DNA of 64,000 bases from Luteimonas viscosa (GTDB lineage: Bacteria; Pseudomonadota; Gammaproteobacteria; Xanthomonadales; Xanthomonadaceae), in the NCBI RefSeq assembly GCF_008244685.1, contig NZ_VTFT01000001.1, forward strand, positions 1,653,248 to 1,717,247, written 5' to 3'. Positions 52,916-61,030 of the stretch are shown here, piece after piece. Every line of letters starts with the position of its first letter. The first letter of the stretch is position 1. Below the pieces are notes generated by a model. That model saw only the letters and a program-made list of their open reading frames with translations. It had not been told where the DNA came from and did not search any database. A program made the position numbers and the translations under genes.

Positions 52916-53872
52916 TTACTCCTGCAGCAGCGCCGGCGTGCCGGGCTCGACCGCATCGGCCACGGCGCGGGCGCTCCAGTTGGTCATGCGGATGCAGCCA
53001 TGCGATTCGGTCTTGCCGATCTGCGCGGGCTCGGGCGTGCCGTGGATGCCGTAGTGTTCCTTCGACAGGTCGATCCAGACCGTGCCGACCGGGTTGTTCG
53101 GGCCGGGCTTCAGGATCGCCTTGGCATGCGACTCGTCGGCGTCCCAGAACAGCTCCGGGTTGTAGTGGAAGGTGGGATCGATGGCGACACCCTCGATCTT
53201 CCACTCGCCGATCGGCAACGGATCGTGTTCGCTGCCGGTCGAGGCCGGGAACTGCGCGTAGACCTTGCCCTCCGCGTCCTGCAGCCGCACCACCGAATCG
53301 CTCTTGTCGACGACCACGGTGGCCGCCGGCGTCAGCGCCGGCAGGCCGGCGACGTTGGGAACGACGATCTCCACGCCCGCCGCCAGTTCCTTGCCCGGAT
53401 TGAGTCGCGCCAGCAATGCCGGCGAGGCATGGAACTTCTCGCCGAGCGCCTCTTCGACCGAAGTGAAGCCGAGCGCTTCGAGCTTCGACTTCTCCATGGT
53501 GTCGTCGGGAATCCTGCGGAATGGGCCGGCCACGTCTTCCGCGGCCAGCGTGTGGCTGACCAGCGCCGGGGAATCGTCCTCGGTCAACGCCTTCCAGGTG
53601 GCCCCGTCGAGTTCGCCGGTCGGTTCCAGGTCGCGGGCGCGCTGGAAGCCGGCGATCGCGCGCGCGGTGTTGCTGCCGGCGCCGCCGTCGATCTCGCCGG
53701 GAGAGAAGTGCGCGCGTTCGAGCAGCACCTGGGCGCGCAGCACGGCGCCGGCGTCGTCACCGCTCGCGGTGTTGACCTGGTCGGGCGCGAGGGCGGCCCG
53801 GGGCGAGCCGGCGACGACGGGCGCCGCCGCGAGCGCGAGCAGCAGGCAGAACATTGGGGAGAAGCGGGTCAT
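52916..53872 (-). CDS. L,D-transpeptidase (YkuD) with peptidoglycan-binding domain
   Basis: A 318-residue exported enzyme. The signal peptide (residues 1-21, ending VVA) is followed by a PG_binding_1 domain (VLRAQVLLERAHFSPGEIDG), a linker, and the YkuD catalytic domain with IHGTPEPAQIG and the active site SHGCIRM (Cys nucleophile). It makes 3-3 cross-links or attaches proteins to peptidoglycan. ATG 53872 starts the signal peptide; two ATGs at 53902/53905 are possible. An M23 peptidase gene follows by 4 bases, pairing cross-link formation with cleavage. Confidence 0.9.
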   Translation of the reverse strand: MTRFSPMFCLLLALAAAPVVAGSPRAALAPDQVNTASGDDAGAVLRAQVLLERAHFSPGEIDGGAGSNTARAIAGFQRARDLEPTGELDGATWKALTEDDSPALVSHTLAAEDVAGPFRRIPDDTMEKSKLEALGFTSVEEALGEKFHASPALLARLNPGKELAAGVEIVVPNVAGLPALTPAATVVVDKSDSVVRLQDAEGKVYAQFPASTGSEHDPLPIGEWKIEGVAIDPTFHYNPELFWDADESHAKAILKPGPNNPVGTVWIDLSKEHYGIHGTPEPAQIGKTESHGCIRMTNWSARAVADAVEPGTPALLQE

Positions 53873-54106
53873 GTGCGGATTCTGTTGCGGAACCGGTCGC
53901 ATCATGGCGTCGCGTATTGCGTGCGCGACGTGAATGCCTACGGCGACGCGCGCGAGCCATTCAGGCTCCTGGCCTAGCCTGCGGCTGCGGGCATCCGAAG
54001 CGCCGCCCGTCGAGCACCGCCACCGGCCGCGTCCGGGCGCAACGCGGTTTTCCGAACCGTTAAGCCCGGGGGGCGCAGACTTGCTCCGTCACCCCGGAGC
54101 CCTGCC

Positions 54107-54673
54107 ATGACACGCACCGCACGCCTGCTCCTGATTCTCCTTGTCCTGTTCGCAACGGCCACCGCCGGCGCCAGGACCCGCAACGTCACCGACCCCGAGG
54201 CTCCGCGCAGCCTGCCCGCCGAAGGTGCGGTCAGCGTGCAGTGGACCGATCCTGCCGGTTTCACCGACCTCAAGTACAGCGGCAACCGCTGGCGCGCCAG
54301 CCAGGGCAACTGGGTGTACCAGTTGGCCGAGCACCTGCGCGAGTCGGCCGAAAAGCACCTGCCCGAGGGCGAGCGCCTCGAAGTCACGATCACCGACATC
54401 GATCGCGCCGGCCGCTACGAGCCGTGGGGCGGCGTCCGCCTGCAGGACGTGCGCATCCTGCGCGACCACTACCCGCCCTCGATGAAGCTCGAATTCCGCC
54501 AGTTCGCCGCCGACGGCACCCTGCTCGCCGAGGGCAGCCGCGAGCTGCGCGATACCGGGTACCTGATGGGCGGCAGCAACATCGGCACCCACGACAACCT
54601 GTATTACGAAAAGCGCATGGTCGACGAGTGGGTGCGCGACGAAATGCGCAGGACGTCCGTGGCGAGCAACTGA
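54107..54673 (+). CDS. DUF3016 family exported protein
   Basis: A 188-residue protein with a signal peptide (hydrophobic LLLILLVLFATATA, cut after AGA), then the DUF3016 pattern: VQWTDPAGFTDLKYSG, DIDRAGRYEPWGG and RDTGYLMGGSNIGTHD. The function is unknown; family members are periplasmic proteins of xanthomonads and relatives. It is divergent from the L,D-transpeptidase unit with a 234-base gap and is followed by a strong terminator at 54698. Confidence 0.9.
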   Translation: MTRTARLLLILLVLFATATAGARTRNVTDPEAPRSLPAEGAVSVQWTDPAGFTDLKYSGNRWRASQGNWVYQLAEHLRESAEKHLPEGERLEVTITDIDRAGRYEPWGGVRLQDVRILRDHYPPSMKLEFRQFAADGTLLAEGSRELRDTGYLMGGSNIGTHDNLYYEKRMVDEWVRDEMRRTSVASN

Positions 54674-54697
54674 GCCTCGAGGCTGGATTCGACGAAG

Positions 54698-54720
54698 ACC
54701 CCGGCGATGCCGGGGTTTTT
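54698..54720 (+). terminator. Rho-independent terminator after the DUF3016 gene
   Basis: ACCCCGGC and GCCGGGGT form an eight-base stem with a GAT loop, followed immediately by TTTTCG. It lies 24 bases beyond the stop codon. The next 220 bases to the DUF4031 gene show no coding or repeat signal. Confidence 0.8.
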
Positions 54721-54940
54721 CGTTTCGCCACCTGCCGCTGCCGCGCGCACACGCCTGGACCTGCGACAGGTCCGGCCTCGCGCCGGCGCCGGAACGATGG
54801 ACGGCAGCAACTCCGCGGCCGCGGCGACCACCCCTTGTCGAGTCCGGGCGAGACGCGTCGCAGCCGGTCGCGGTGCTCCAGCGCAGGGCCGCCGACAGCT
54901 TGCCCGGTTGCGCGCCGCGGCGCATTGCTATGCTGCCGCG

Positions 54941-55225
54941 ATGGCGGTCTACGTCGACGATGCGGTCACCCTCTGGCGCGGCAGGCGCTGGGCGCACCTG
55001 ATGGCCGACACCCTGGACGAGCTGCATGCCTTCGCCGCCCGGCTCGGGCTTCCGCGCCACGCCTTCCAGGACAAGACCAGCGGCGCGCATTACGACGTGA
55101 GCGCCGAGCTGCGCGAGCACGCGCTCGCGCTCGGCGCGGTGCCGATCTCGCGCCACGCAGACCGTGCGCTGGTGCGCGCGGTGATCGCACGCGCGAAGGC
55201 GCAGGGCCGGCGCGAGGCGCCCTGA
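54941..55225 (+). CDS. DUF4031 domain protein
   Basis: A 94-residue protein of the DUF4031 family, seen from its opening VYVDDAVTLWRGRRWAHLMADT and the central ARLGLPRHAFQDK followed by HYDVSAELRE, with conserved His/Asp/Trp residues. The function is unknown. ATG 54941 is the family start; the in-frame extension to 54707 passes through non-coding sequence. It precedes the HipA-like kinase gene by 45 bases and may be co-transcribed with it. Confidence 0.85.
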   Translation: MAVYVDDAVTLWRGRRWAHLMADTLDELHAFAARLGLPRHAFQDKTSGAHYDVSAELREHALALGAVPISRHADRALVRAVIARAKAQGRREAP

Positions 55226-55270
55226 TCCGTCCGCGCGCGCTGCGCCCGACGCGGCTATCCTTGAGCGATC

Positions 55271-56041
55271 ATGCCGCGAACAGTCCAGGTCACCCGCTAC
55301 GTCACGCCCCTGCGCGAGGGCGGCTCGATGCCGGCCGTGGTGGAGGCCGACGACGACGGCATGTACGTGGTCAAGTTCCGTGGGGCCGGCCAGGGAGCGC
55401 GCGCGCTGGTGGCGGAGTGGATCGTCGGCGAACTCGGTCGCGCGCTCGGACTGGACGTGCCCGAGATCGTCTTCGCCGAACTCGATCCGGTGCTCGCGCG
55501 CACCGAGGGCGATCCGGAGATCCAGGCCCTGGTCCGCGCCAGCGCGGGCCTGAACCTGGCGATCGACTACCTGCCCGGCGCGGCCAACTTCGATCCGCTG
55601 GCGTGGGAGCCCGACCCGCTGCTGGCCTCGCGCATCGTCTGGTTCGACGCCTTCTGCAGCAATGTCGACCGCACCGCGCGCAATCCCAACCTGATGCTGT
55701 GGCACCGCCGGCTGGTCCTGATCGACCACGGCGCGGCGCTGTACTTCCACCATGGCTGGGATGGCGACGCCGCGCGCGCCGACCAGGCGTTCCCGCTGAT
55801 CCGGGACCACGTGCTGCTGCGATGGGCCGACCACGTCGGGCGGGTGGACGCCGAACTCGCGCCGAAGCTCACCCCGCAGCTGATCGCCGGCATCGTCGGG
55901 CAGGTGCCCGACGCCTGGCTCGACGGGCCGGACGCGTTCGCCGACGCCGCGGGCCAGCGCCAGGCCTATGTCGACTACCTGCTGCGTCGCGTGCAGCAGC
56001 GCGGCGCCTTCGTCGGGGGAATCGCCGATGCACGCGGTTGA
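55271..56041 (+). CDS. HipA-like kinase
   Basis: A 256-residue protein of the short HipA-like (HipA_2) kind, lacking the N-terminal subdomain of full HipA toxins. Kinase-like parts are visible: MYVVKFRGAGQGARALVAEW near the N-terminus, the catalytic-loop segment SNVDRTARNPNLM, in which Asp and Asn sit in the HRD-like place, and the DFG-like VLIDHGAALYFHH. It probably phosphorylates an unknown protein. The DUF3037 gene overlaps its 3' end by 14 bases, a pair that recurs in many bacteria; there is no HipB-type DNA-binding partner here. Confidence 0.85.
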   Translation: MPRTVQVTRYVTPLREGGSMPAVVEADDDGMYVVKFRGAGQGARALVAEWIVGELGRALGLDVPEIVFAELDPVLARTEGDPEIQALVRASAGLNLAIDYLPGAANFDPLAWEPDPLLASRIVWFDAFCSNVDRTARNPNLMLWHRRLVLIDHGAALYFHHGWDGDAARADQAFPLIRDHVLLRWADHVGRVDAELAPKLTPQLIAGIVGQVPDAWLDGPDAFADAAGQRQAYVDYLLRRVQQRGAFVGGIADARG

Positions 56042-56426
56042 GTTCTACGACTACGCGGCGATCCGGCTGGTGCCGCGGGTGGAGCGTGGCGAGTTCATCA
56101 ACGTCGGCATCCTGCTCTCGTGCGCGGCGCGCGGCCACCTCGACGTGCGCATCGAACTCGACGAGGCACGCGCGTTGGCGCTCGATCCCGCGCTCGACCT
56201 GGCCCTGGTGCGGCGACTGCTCGGCGCGATCGAAGCCGTCTGCCGCGGCGGGGCCGATGCCGGAGCGATCGGGCTGCTGCCGCCACGCGCGCGCTTCCAC
56301 TGGCTGACCGCGCAGCGCAGCGCGATCCTGCAGACCTCGCCGGTGCACGGCGGCAAGTGCGCCGACCTCGACGCCACGATGGAACACCTGCTGCAGCGGA
56401 TGGTGCGCATCGCCGGGCGCGGCTGA
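56028..56426 (+). CDS. DUF3037 family protein
   Basis: A 132-residue DUF3037 protein with the family's opening YDYAAIRLVPRVERGEFINVG and the RFHWLTAQRSAILQTSPVH block. The function is unknown; the gene is typically next to a HipA-like kinase and overlaps it here by 14 bases, so it is likely a partner or substrate of that kinase. ATG 56028 is the family start; a 20-residue extension is rejected. No signal peptide is present. Confidence 0.88.
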   Translation: MHAVEFYDYAAIRLVPRVERGEFINVGILLSCAARGHLDVRIELDEARALALDPALDLALVRRLLGAIEAVCRGGADAGAIGLLPPRARFHWLTAQRSAILQTSPVHGGKCADLDATMEHLLQRMVRIAGRG

Positions 56427-56468
56427 GCGGTCGGCTACAATGCGCCAGGTTTCCCGCAGCGCCCCGCC

Positions 56469-56717
56469 ATGACCGATACGCCCCCCGACCGGCTGTCCAA
56501 CGATCCGCGCAGTCCGCATTACGACGCCGCGATGCTCGAGCGTGGCATCGGCATCCGCTTCAAGGGCGTGGAGCGGCGCGACGTGGAGGAATACTGCGTG
56601 AGCGACGGCTGGATCCGCGTCGCCGCGGGCAAGGCGCTCGACCGCCGCGGCCAGCCGCTGACGATCAAGCTCAAGGGCGAGGTCGAGGCCTGGTTCAAGC
56701 TGCCCGACACGGAGTGA
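56469..56717 (+). CDS. DUF3297 family protein
   Basis: An 82-residue soluble protein matching DUF3297: DRLSNDPRSPHYDAAMLERG, GIRFKGVERRDVEEYCVSDG and LTIKLKGEVEAWF. It is widely but wrongly labelled as a glutathione peroxidase; the sequence has no peroxidase motif. The function is unknown. It stands 42 bases after the DUF3037 gene and 140 bases before msrB. Confidence 0.88.
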   Translation: MTDTPPDRLSNDPRSPHYDAAMLERGIGIRFKGVERRDVEEYCVSDGWIRVAAGKALDRRGQPLTIKLKGEVEAWFKLPDTE

Positions 56718-56857
56718 ATCCGCGTCGCGCGCTGGCGTCGCGGCCCCGCGATCCGCGGGATGCGTGAATGGTCGGCGTGGGCACACGCGCCCGCCGCACG
56801 AAGCTGGCACACTCGCCCCGCGATGCCAGCACGCCCAAGACGCCCGAGGAATCCGCC

Positions 56858-57325
56858 ATGCCCGGCTTCGACCTGACGCCCCCCGACGCCACCCAACGTG
56901 CCCGCCTCGAGGCGACTCTCGACGAGGCCGAACGCCGCGTACTGCTGGCGCACGGCACCGAGGCGCCGTTCTGCGGCGTGTTCCTCGACAACAAGCGCGA
57001 GGGCGTCTACACCTGCCGGCTGTGCGGGCTGCCTCTGTTCCGCTCCTCCGCCAAGTTCGATTCGGGCACCGGCTGGCCGAGCTTCTTCGCGCCCTACGCG
57101 CCCGAGCACATCCGCTACGTGCGCGACAGCAGCCATGGCATGGTCCGCACCGAGGAAGTCTGCGCGCGCTGCGGCAGCCACCTCGGTCACGTGTTCCCGG
57201 ACGGACCGCCGCCGACCCGCGAGCGCCACTGCCTCAATTCCGTCTCGCTGGCCTTCACTCCCGCCGGCGAACCGCTGCCCGATCCGCTCGGCCGCGGCGG
57301 CGCCGAAGCCGGCACCGCCGACTGA
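56858..57325 (+). CDS. msrB: Peptide-methionine (R)-S-oxide reductase
   Basis: A 155-residue MsrB that reduces methionine-R-sulfoxide in oxidised proteins. Zinc is held by two CxxC pairs (CRLC and CARC), the catalytic Cys lies in RHCLNSVSL, and the core [12 protein letters not shown] is present. ATG 56858 with AGGA nine bases upstream gives the usual length; the 30-residue extension is rejected. No signal peptide, so it is cytoplasmic. A YciI-family gene follows by 38 bases. Confidence 0.96.
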   Translation: MPGFDLTPPDATQRARLEATLDEAERRVLLAHGTEAPFCGVFLDNKREGVYTCRLCGLPLFRSSAKFDSGTGWPSFFAPYAPEHIRYVRDSSHGMVRTEEVCARCGSHLGHVFPDGPPPTRERHCLNSVSLAFTPAGEPLPDPLGRGGAEAGTAD

Positions 57326-57363
57326 CGCCGCCACCGTCTCCCCCGGACAAGGAACCTGCGCCG

Positions 57364-57759
57364 ATGCAATACCTGCTGATGGTCTACACCGATGATGCGC
57401 TGCTCGAGGCGCTGCCCGAAGGCGAGTACGACCGGCGCATGCGCCATTGCCTCGAGAGCGCCGACGAACTGCAGGCGCAAGGCACCCTGCTCGGTTTCCA
57501 GCAGCTGGAGCCGGCGAAGACCGCGAAATCGGTCCGTCGCCGCGGCGGCAAGGTGAGCGTGGTCGACGGCCCCTTCGCCGAAACCAAGGAAATGCTGGCG
57601 GGCTTCAACCTGATCGAGGCCGACAGCCTCGAGGAAGCGCTGCGCCTGGCCGAACAGCTGCCGTGGGCCGAGACCGGCTGCATCGAGGTCCGCGAAGTGC
57701 GCGACGTCGACGTGGTAAGACGGCGGGTAGGGGCGACGGCGCGTCCGGCCGCCGCCTGA
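57364..57759 (+). CDS. YciI/DGPF-domain protein
   Basis: A 131-residue protein of the YCII-related (DGPF) family, recognised by MQYLLMVYTDDALLEAL, the VVDGPFAETKEMLAGF motif and the EEALRLAEQLPWA segment. Such proteins form a ferredoxin-like dimer with a conserved His/Asp site of unknown chemistry and are often encoded with ECF sigma factors; none is adjacent here. It converges with the GGDEF gene with a 13-base gap. Confidence 0.9.
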   Translation: MQYLLMVYTDDALLEALPEGEYDRRMRHCLESADELQAQGTLLGFQQLEPAKTAKSVRRRGGKVSVVDGPFAETKEMLAGFNLIEADSLEEALRLAEQLPWAETGCIEVREVRDVDVVRRRVGATARPAAA

Positions 57760-57772
57760 GCGAACCCCGGCG

Positions 57773-58894
57773 TCAGATACCCGCAAGCCCGGCTTCGTCG
57801 CCCGTCGGGTCCCAGCTGGCGACGCGGTTGCGTCCCTGCAGCTTGGCCGCGTACAGCGCGCGATCCGCGGCCGACAGCATCCGCATCGGCGAGCGGGCCT
57901 GTCCGGCCGCTGCCACGAACACGCCGATGCTGACCGTCATCCACGGCGCGACCACCGACACCGGATGCGCCATCGCTGCGTCCTCCACGCGCCGGCGCAA
58001 CTGCTCGGCGATCCCGAGGGCTTCCGCCTCGCCGCGCCCGGGAAGCAGCAGCGCGAGTTCATCGCCGCCGTAGCGCGCGGCCATGTCGCCCTCGCCTGCA
58101 GCGAATTCGCTGCAGGCCAGCGCCAGCCTGCGCAGGCATTCGTCGCCGTGCAGGTGGCCGAGCGCGTCGTTGAGCTGCTTGAAGCAGTCCGCGTCGACCA
58201 GCAGCAGCGCCAGCGGGGCGTCGCGCCCGGACGGTCGCGCGCAGTCCTCGGCCAGGCGTTCGTCGAAGCAGCGGCGGTTGGCCAGTCCGGTGAGGCCGTC
58301 GACCGTCGACAGTTCCCGCAACTTGCGGTTGGCCGCCTCCAGCTCGGCCACCACGCGGGCGAGATGGATCGCCCCGGCGACCTGGTGCGCGATCGCGTCG
58401 AACACCGCGCAGGTTTCCGCGACGAAGAATTCCTCGTCCGTGCTCTCGATATTGAGCACCCCGTGCAGGCGGCCGCGATGCCGGATCGGCACCACGTACT
58501 CCGAGCGGACCGCGGGGTTGCCCATCACGTAGTCCCGATCGATGGCCACGTCGGCGATCAGCTGCGGCTTGCCGGTACGCGCGCAGCGCCCCGCGACGCC
58601 CATCGACACATCCCAGATCGCCATGTCCAGTTCCGCCAGCGGGATGTCGCCGGCCCAGACTTCCCTGACGAAGCGGGTGCCGCTCTCGTCGAGCAGGATG
58701 ATGCTGGCGATCGGCACCGGCAGCCGGCGCACCACGCAGTCGACGATCCGCTGCAGCACGTCGTCCAGCCCCTCGGCCTGCAGCGCTTCGCGCGAGACCT
58801 GCGCCAGCACTTCCGACAACCGCAGGTCGGCGGCGGACAGGCCGTGCGCGGCCGCATCCGTGTCTCCTGCCGTCCGCCAACCCGGATCGGGCAT
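57773..58894 (-). CDS. Diguanylate cyclase with N-terminal GAF domain
   Basis: A 373-residue soluble signalling protein: a GAF sensor domain (about 40-180) and a GGDEF domain (about 195-365). The active-site motif is GGDEL (276-280), a variant of GGDEF/GGEEF; the usual I-site RxxD five residues upstream is replaced by EGDM, so product feedback inhibition is unlikely. It would make cyclic-di-GMP in response to a small ligand or redox state. ATG 58894 has GGGGGAG upstream. It stands alone between a convergent YciI gene and the S9 peptidase gene (77 bases upstream on the same strand). Confidence 0.93.
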   Translation of the reverse strand: MPDPGWRTAGDTDAAAHGLSAADLRLSEVLAQVSREALQAEGLDDVLQRIVDCVVRRLPVPIASIILLDESGTRFVREVWAGDIPLAELDMAIWDVSMGVAGRCARTGKPQLIADVAIDRDYVMGNPAVRSEYVVPIRHRGRLHGVLNIESTDEEFFVAETCAVFDAIAHQVAGAIHLARVVAELEAANRKLRELSTVDGLTGLANRRCFDERLAEDCARPSGRDAPLALLLVDADCFKQLNDALGHLHGDECLRRLALACSEFAAGEGDMAARYGGDELALLLPGRGEAEALGIAEQLRRRVEDAAMAHPVSVVAPWMTVSIGVFVAAAGQARSPMRMLSAADRALYAAKLQGRNRVASWDPTGDEAGLAGI

Positions 58895-58971
58895 CCCGCA
58901 TCTCCCCCGGAAACGCGGCAGTTTAGCGTCGCGCCGCGCGCCGTCCGCAACCGGCGTCACGGATGCCGGCC

Positions 58972-60951
58972 TCAGCGGGCGGTCGCGCCCCCGAGGTGTT
59001 CGGCGAGGAAGGCCAGCAACTGCGCGTAATAGCGGCGCCTGTGCTCCTCCTTGCGGAAGCCGTGGCCTTCGCTGTCGATGTAGAGGGTCTGCACGGGCAC
59101 CCCGGCATCCTCGAGCGCGCGCTGCATGCGGCGGCTGTGCGTGATCGGTGCGATGTCGTCGGCGCCGCCTGCGGCAAGGAACACCGGCACCTTGATCCGG
59201 TCGGCCAGGTTCACCGGCGAGCGCTCCGCCAGCGTGTCGCGCGCGCCGAGCCAGTCGTTGGCCCAGTGCCGCATCCATGCGGCCGAGCGCGCGCGGTCGG
59301 CGTGCATCGCAGGCAGGTCGTAGACGCCCACGTAGCCGACCGCGCAGCGATACAGGCCGGGCTCCTTCGCCACTCCCATCAGCGCCGCGTAACCACCATA
59401 GCTGGCGCCGGCGATGCAGATGCGCGCGGGATCGGCGACGCGTTGTTCGATCGCCCAGCGGGTGGCGTCGGTCAGGTCGTCCTGCATGGTGCCGCCCCAT
59501 TCCTGCGCGCCCAGCGCCCGATAGGCGCGCCCGTAGTTGCCGGAACCGCGGTAGTTGACCCGCAGTACCGCGTACCCCGCCGCGGCCAGCAGTTGCGTCT
59601 CCAGGTCGAAGTCCCAGGCGTCGTGGATGCCGTAGGGCCCGCCGTGCGGCACCACCACCATCGGCAGCGGCTCGTCCTGCGCGCCCTGCGGACGCGTGAG
59701 GTAGCCGTGCAGCGCGACGCCGTCGCGCGCTTCGAGCCCGATCTTCCGCGTGGGCGCCATCGTTTCGGGCGCGAACCAGGCCATGCGCACGAACACGCCG
59801 TTGGCGGTCTTCGCTTCGGTATCGAACAGGAGGTACTCGCCCGGCTCGCGGTCGCTCCAGGCGCGGACCACCATCAGCCGGCCATCGTGCGTGGTCGAGG
59901 TGATCTCCACGCCCGAGCCCGGGAAGCCCTTCTCCAGGCTCCGGTAGCGGCGCGCCATGGCCGCCCCCTCGTCGAAGAAGCGCATGCGGATGCCGTCGTC
60001 CATGTAGCGCGCGCCGACGGGCGTACGTCCGTCGACGTCGAACAGGATGGACTCGGGATCGACCACCGGGTCGCGCAGCAGCGGCTTGCGCGCCAGCGTA
60101 CGCATGTCCCACGCCTCGATCTGGTCCGGCCCCTGCGGCTGGCTGACCTGCACGTAGGCGGTGACGCCATCGGCCGCCATTCCAAGCGCCTCTGCGATGA
60201 AACCGCTCTCCGCCGAGTCGTTGACCAGGCGCCACGGCGCATCCGCACCCTCGCGATAATGCAGCTTGCGGTAGTTGCGCTCGTCGAGGCCGTCGGCGAA
60301 GCGCACGGCGCCCGCCGGGTCGAGGGTGAAGCCGGCGCGACGCACCGGCGCGGAGATGACCACGTTGCGGCGGCCGCTGCGCAGGTTGAGCGTTTCCACC
60401 TGGGTCTTCGGGGTCGCCCCCGGGATCCAGGTCGCGATCATCACCGCGCCCGGTTCCTCGGGCAGCGTGTCGATCACGGTAGCCAGTTCCACCGCATCGC
60501 CCGCGCCGTAATGCTGCACCAGGCCGATGTCGTCCTTGCGGCCGAACAGGCGCTTGACCCGGCTTCCGCCGATCTCCAGCGCGTGCAGTTCGCCCGTGGC
60601 GTACAGCGGATCCTCGCTGCCGAAACTCTGCGCCATGGAGATGACGATGCGCGTGTCGTCCACCCACCAGAAGTCCCATACCGCCGAGTTCACGACGCCC
60701 ATGCCGCCGGCGACGATCTTCTTTTCGGCACGGTCGAGCACGACGAGGACCGTGCGGTCCTCCAGCGGCACCGTCGCCGCCAGGTGTTTGCCATCGGGCG
60801 AGATCTTGATTGTCTCGTAGTGGTCGCGCCTGACGTACGGCGTCAGGTCGATCTGCGGCTGCCCCTGCGCCCACGCCGGCGACACCACCGCGACGGCCAC
60901 GATCGCCATCGCCAGCCGCCACGCGAGCGCCCACGTCCATGCCTGCATCAC
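58972..60951 (-). CDS. S9 family peptidase (prolyl oligopeptidase-like), exported
   Basis: A 659-residue exported peptidase with a signal peptide (residues about 1-28, ending WAQ), an N-terminal beta-propeller and a C-terminal alpha/beta-hydrolase domain. The catalytic triad is visible: Ser in GASYGGYAA, Asp in AGGADDIAP and His in DSEGHGF. Such enzymes cut short peptides, often N-terminal dipeptides, in the periplasm. The gene is followed on the same strand by the GGDEF gene and preceded by the pullulanase gene (79-base gap). Confidence 0.94.
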   Translation of the reverse strand: MMQAWTWALAWRLAMAIVAVAVVSPAWAQGQPQIDLTPYVRRDHYETIKISPDGKHLAATVPLEDRTVLVVLDRAEKKIVAGGMGVVNSAVWDFWWVDDTRIVISMAQSFGSEDPLYATGELHALEIGGSRVKRLFGRKDDIGLVQHYGAGDAVELATVIDTLPEEPGAVMIATWIPGATPKTQVETLNLRSGRRNVVISAPVRRAGFTLDPAGAVRFADGLDERNYRKLHYREGADAPWRLVNDSAESGFIAEALGMAADGVTAYVQVSQPQGPDQIEAWDMRTLARKPLLRDPVVDPESILFDVDGRTPVGARYMDDGIRMRFFDEGAAMARRYRSLEKGFPGSGVEITSTTHDGRLMVVRAWSDREPGEYLLFDTEAKTANGVFVRMAWFAPETMAPTRKIGLEARDGVALHGYLTRPQGAQDEPLPMVVVPHGGPYGIHDAWDFDLETQLLAAAGYAVLRVNYRGSGNYGRAYRALGAQEWGGTMQDDLTDATRWAIEQRVADPARICIAGASYGGYAALMGVAKEPGLYRCAVGYVGVYDLPAMHADRARSAAWMRHWANDWLGARDTLAERSPVNLADRIKVPVFLAAGGADDIAPITHSRRMQRALEDAGVPVQTLYIDSEGHGFRKEEHRRRYYAQLLAFLAEHLGGATAR

Positions 60952-61030
60952 CCCTCTCCCAGCCGCGTCCCCGGCGGCGTCCCCGCGCGCATCCTAGCGC
61001 GAGTGCGGGCCGTGCGGCGATGCCCGCGGC

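Noticed and set aside
56469-56717. Glutathione peroxidase
   Set aside because: The name is often attached to DUF3297 proteins, but no peroxidase Cys/Sec, Gln or Trp motif is present.
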